64,000 nt of DNA from Otis tarda (Eukaryota > Chordata > Aves > Otidiformes > Otididae): assembly GCA_026413225.1 (NCBI GenBank), contig CM048557.1:69678987-69742986 (forward strand). The letters run 5' to 3'. A program made the translations under genes and the position numbers. Shown here in pieces: positions 62,271 to 64,000 of this stretch. Each line of letters opens with the position of its first letter. The stretch's first letter is position 1. Under the pieces are notes generated by a model that saw nothing but the letters and a program-made list of their open reading frames with translations, was not told the origin of the DNA and made no database searches.

Positions 62271-62332
62271 CACAGAATCATAGACTGGTTTGAGTTGGAA
62301 GGGACCTTTAGAGGTCGTCTAGTTCAACCTCC
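62271..62332 (-). mobile_element. CR1 LINE 3'-terminal remnant, antisense
   Basis: About 60 bp: CACAGAATCATAGACTGGTT, then GAGTTGGAAGGGACCTTTAG and TCTAGTTCAACCTCC. It is the reverse complement of the extreme CR1 3' end, the shortest CR1 piece in the window. Confidence 0.85.
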
Positions 62333-64000
62333 AAAATATTTAAACCCCATACATATTTAAAGAGGACTTAACTCTTGGATCATCTAGCTTTTGCATAGCA
62401 CCTTTCCTTAAATTGTTCCCATCTTTTCCATTTTCAAATCTCAAGCCATTAATTTGGATGTTTCTGGCGTCAGAACCACTCATCCATCAATTTGTAGCCC
62501 ATAAAAACTGTGTCTATAACATTTTGCATCTTTGGACTCCAAGCTCCTGACTGCTAAAGACCAGAGACTTTTAGGTTCTTTAAAAAAAATAAAAAGGAAA
62601 GAGATACAATTTTTTAATGCTTTTCGGTGTACTAAATAAAAGCAATTACACAATGTGGTATACGCAAAAGAAGGAAATAGCAGGAGCAGATATAGAATGA
62701 TTGTTAATGTTAGTCCTGCAAGAAGAAAGTCGATTACATGCCTGCAACTGTTCTTAGGGATTAGAAAAATGGAAAAAAAAGTTGTGCCCACTGTTAAATG
62801 TGCTTCTGATACTCCACCTTTTCCAGGCAGAAAGGAGGGAAAGAAGAGGTTTATCACGTAGCTGCCGTTTCCACGTGCCTCGTCTCCTGGGGAAGGGAGG
62901 CTGTGCGCGGGGTGCTGGTGACGGCAGCCGGCGGCAGAGGCAGGGGTGGCCCTGTGCTCCTCCAGCAAACATCTCCAGCCCCGTGACGATGTCCAGCCTT
63001 GCTCAGGGCACTTTGGCTCAGAGTACGTCCCCAGCTCCAGCAAGCGAACCTCACGGCATGCTCAGTCTGGGCTGGGCTTGGCCTCTTGGTCTCTGTGGCT
63101 TCGACAGTGGCTGGCATTTGCAGGAGAGCGGAGAGCAGGTACCAGCTCAGCACGGAAAGAACGTGAGGTCTGGCAGTTCCAGCGATTGCCTGTGAAAATA
63201 TTGAAATGGAAAAGAGATGTCATCAAGAGCGGTGTTACATGATGCACAGCGGAAAATAAACTGATGACTGGCGTGGCGGAAGGCTCTTTGCAGCTGGTGT
63301 GTTGTTTTTGCCTGAATTACAGATATTTGTCACCGTGAGTCATTTCAGGGCCGTAACGATCCCTTGAAACGAAGGTGGCACAGGGAGCCACCTACCTGGT
63401 AAGGTTTGTGTTCAAAACCAGATAGCTCTGATTATATTGCTGGGCAAAATTGTTAAAGAGAAGCGTCTGCTTCATTTCCACAGCAGAAATAGAGCAAGTG
63501 CTAAATGGCAGTTTTCCCTCGGTGGTGTGCAGGTGGAAGCGTTTGCCCATGGACTGAACGGTGCTATTTTATATACATAACTGCTAAAGAAAACTCCTTT
63601 TTTAATTAAGAAAAATCAATTGTCGTCGTTGTTATAAATCGTAAAGAAATTACTTTAAAGACCACCGCAGTTTTCTTGTAGGAGTATACAGTAGATTAAT
63701 TTACATGGCATTCAGTTGTCATTAATTAAAGAGATGCTTGCCTGACTTTTTGAGTCAATGAAGAAATTTACAGCTGAAATCGATAGGCCAAGTACAATGC
63801 ACTAAGGATGTGTTTATTTTTTATGAACATAACTGTGCATATAGGCGATCAATACTTAATCATCCTGAGGGATTAATTTATCAAGAAATCCATATGTTCA
63901 GGTCTTTTAGAGAACTTAGTGTTTCTCAACAGCAGGCAAATAGTAAATACTCTTTCAATGGCAGCACAGAGGAGATGGTTTCAATCTGCCGCAATAAAAT

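Larger units (their letters stand above)
46653..64000 (+). other. MDGA2: MDGA2 intron downstream of the FNIII exon (5' part)
   Basis: This is 17.3 kb of intron starting GTGAGG, phase 0. The next FNIII exon is not visible. 46721-46847 is a TTTTA-rich tract. 46848-49072 and 49306-53410 are unique with homopolymer runs. 54342-55398 is unique sequence between the two LTR-bearing loci. 55983-59383 and 59696-62270 are unique, apart from a 29-bp duplication at 61.36 kb. 62333-64000 is AT-rich unique sequence with several TTAATTAA/TAATTA-like words near the right edge. Confidence 0.75.

Noticed and set aside
62480..63043. 187-codon minus-strand frame with a hydrophobic segment
   Set aside because: The hydrophobic stretch comes from T/A-rich sequence read antisense. 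There is no family resemblance and several overlapping alternative frames exist.

Overview
The window is a stretch of vertebrate nuclear DNA, almost certainly from a bird. The evidence is a dozen 5'-truncated CR1 LINE copies with the avian 3' end (GATTCTATGATT / GATTCTGTG type) and two solo LTRs of an avian endogenous-retrovirus type. Coding sequence is sparse: two short, well-formed exons sit in large, AT-leaning introns. There is no sign of bacterial or viral gene organisation, operons, CRISPR arrays or RNA genes.

Both exons lie on the + strand and belong to one gene, which I recognise as MDGA2 (MAM domain-containing glycosylphosphatidylinositol anchor protein 2). Exon A (19828-20097, 270 nt, intron phases 1/1) encodes a complete Ig-like domain, by position the last one before the fibronectin-like module. 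Exon B (46504-46652, 149 nt, phases 1/0) encodes the start of the FNIII-like module. The split glycine codon joins the two exons in frame. Earlier exons (signal peptide, other Ig domains) lie left of the window. Later exons (rest of FNIII, MAM, GPI signal) lie to the right. The intron between the two exons is 26.4 kb, and the flanking introns are at least 19.8 kb and 17.3 kb inside the window. MDGA2 is known for very large introns.

Layout: 1-19827 is intron with CR1 pieces at 9.35-9.76, 10.66, 13.04 and 17.83-18.38 kb. Then comes exon A. The intron 20098-46503 holds CR1 pieces at 22.1, 27.2, 31.8 (-) and 40.96 (-) kb, many A-runs, and an inverted/direct repeat cluster at 42.19-42.30 kb. Exon B is followed directly by an old (TTTTA)n tract. 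The intron 46653-64000 has CR1 pieces at 49.1, 53.4-54.3, 59.4 and 62.3 (-) kb. It also has one solo LTR inserted inside the 53.4 kb CR1 and a second, 584-bp solo LTR at 55.4 kb with a TATA-like box and an ATTAAA signal in the sense direction of MDGA2.

I found no previously undescribed biological system. The points most worth a second look are the sense-oriented LTRs in the intron, the LTR nested in CR1, the frame-preserving Ig exon, the set of closely similar CR1 copies, a perfect 18-bp palindrome made of two E-boxes, and the 16-bp inverted repeat with an extra direct copy. The many other open reading frames of 60-220 codons look like chance or repeat-derived frames and are not annotated as genes.
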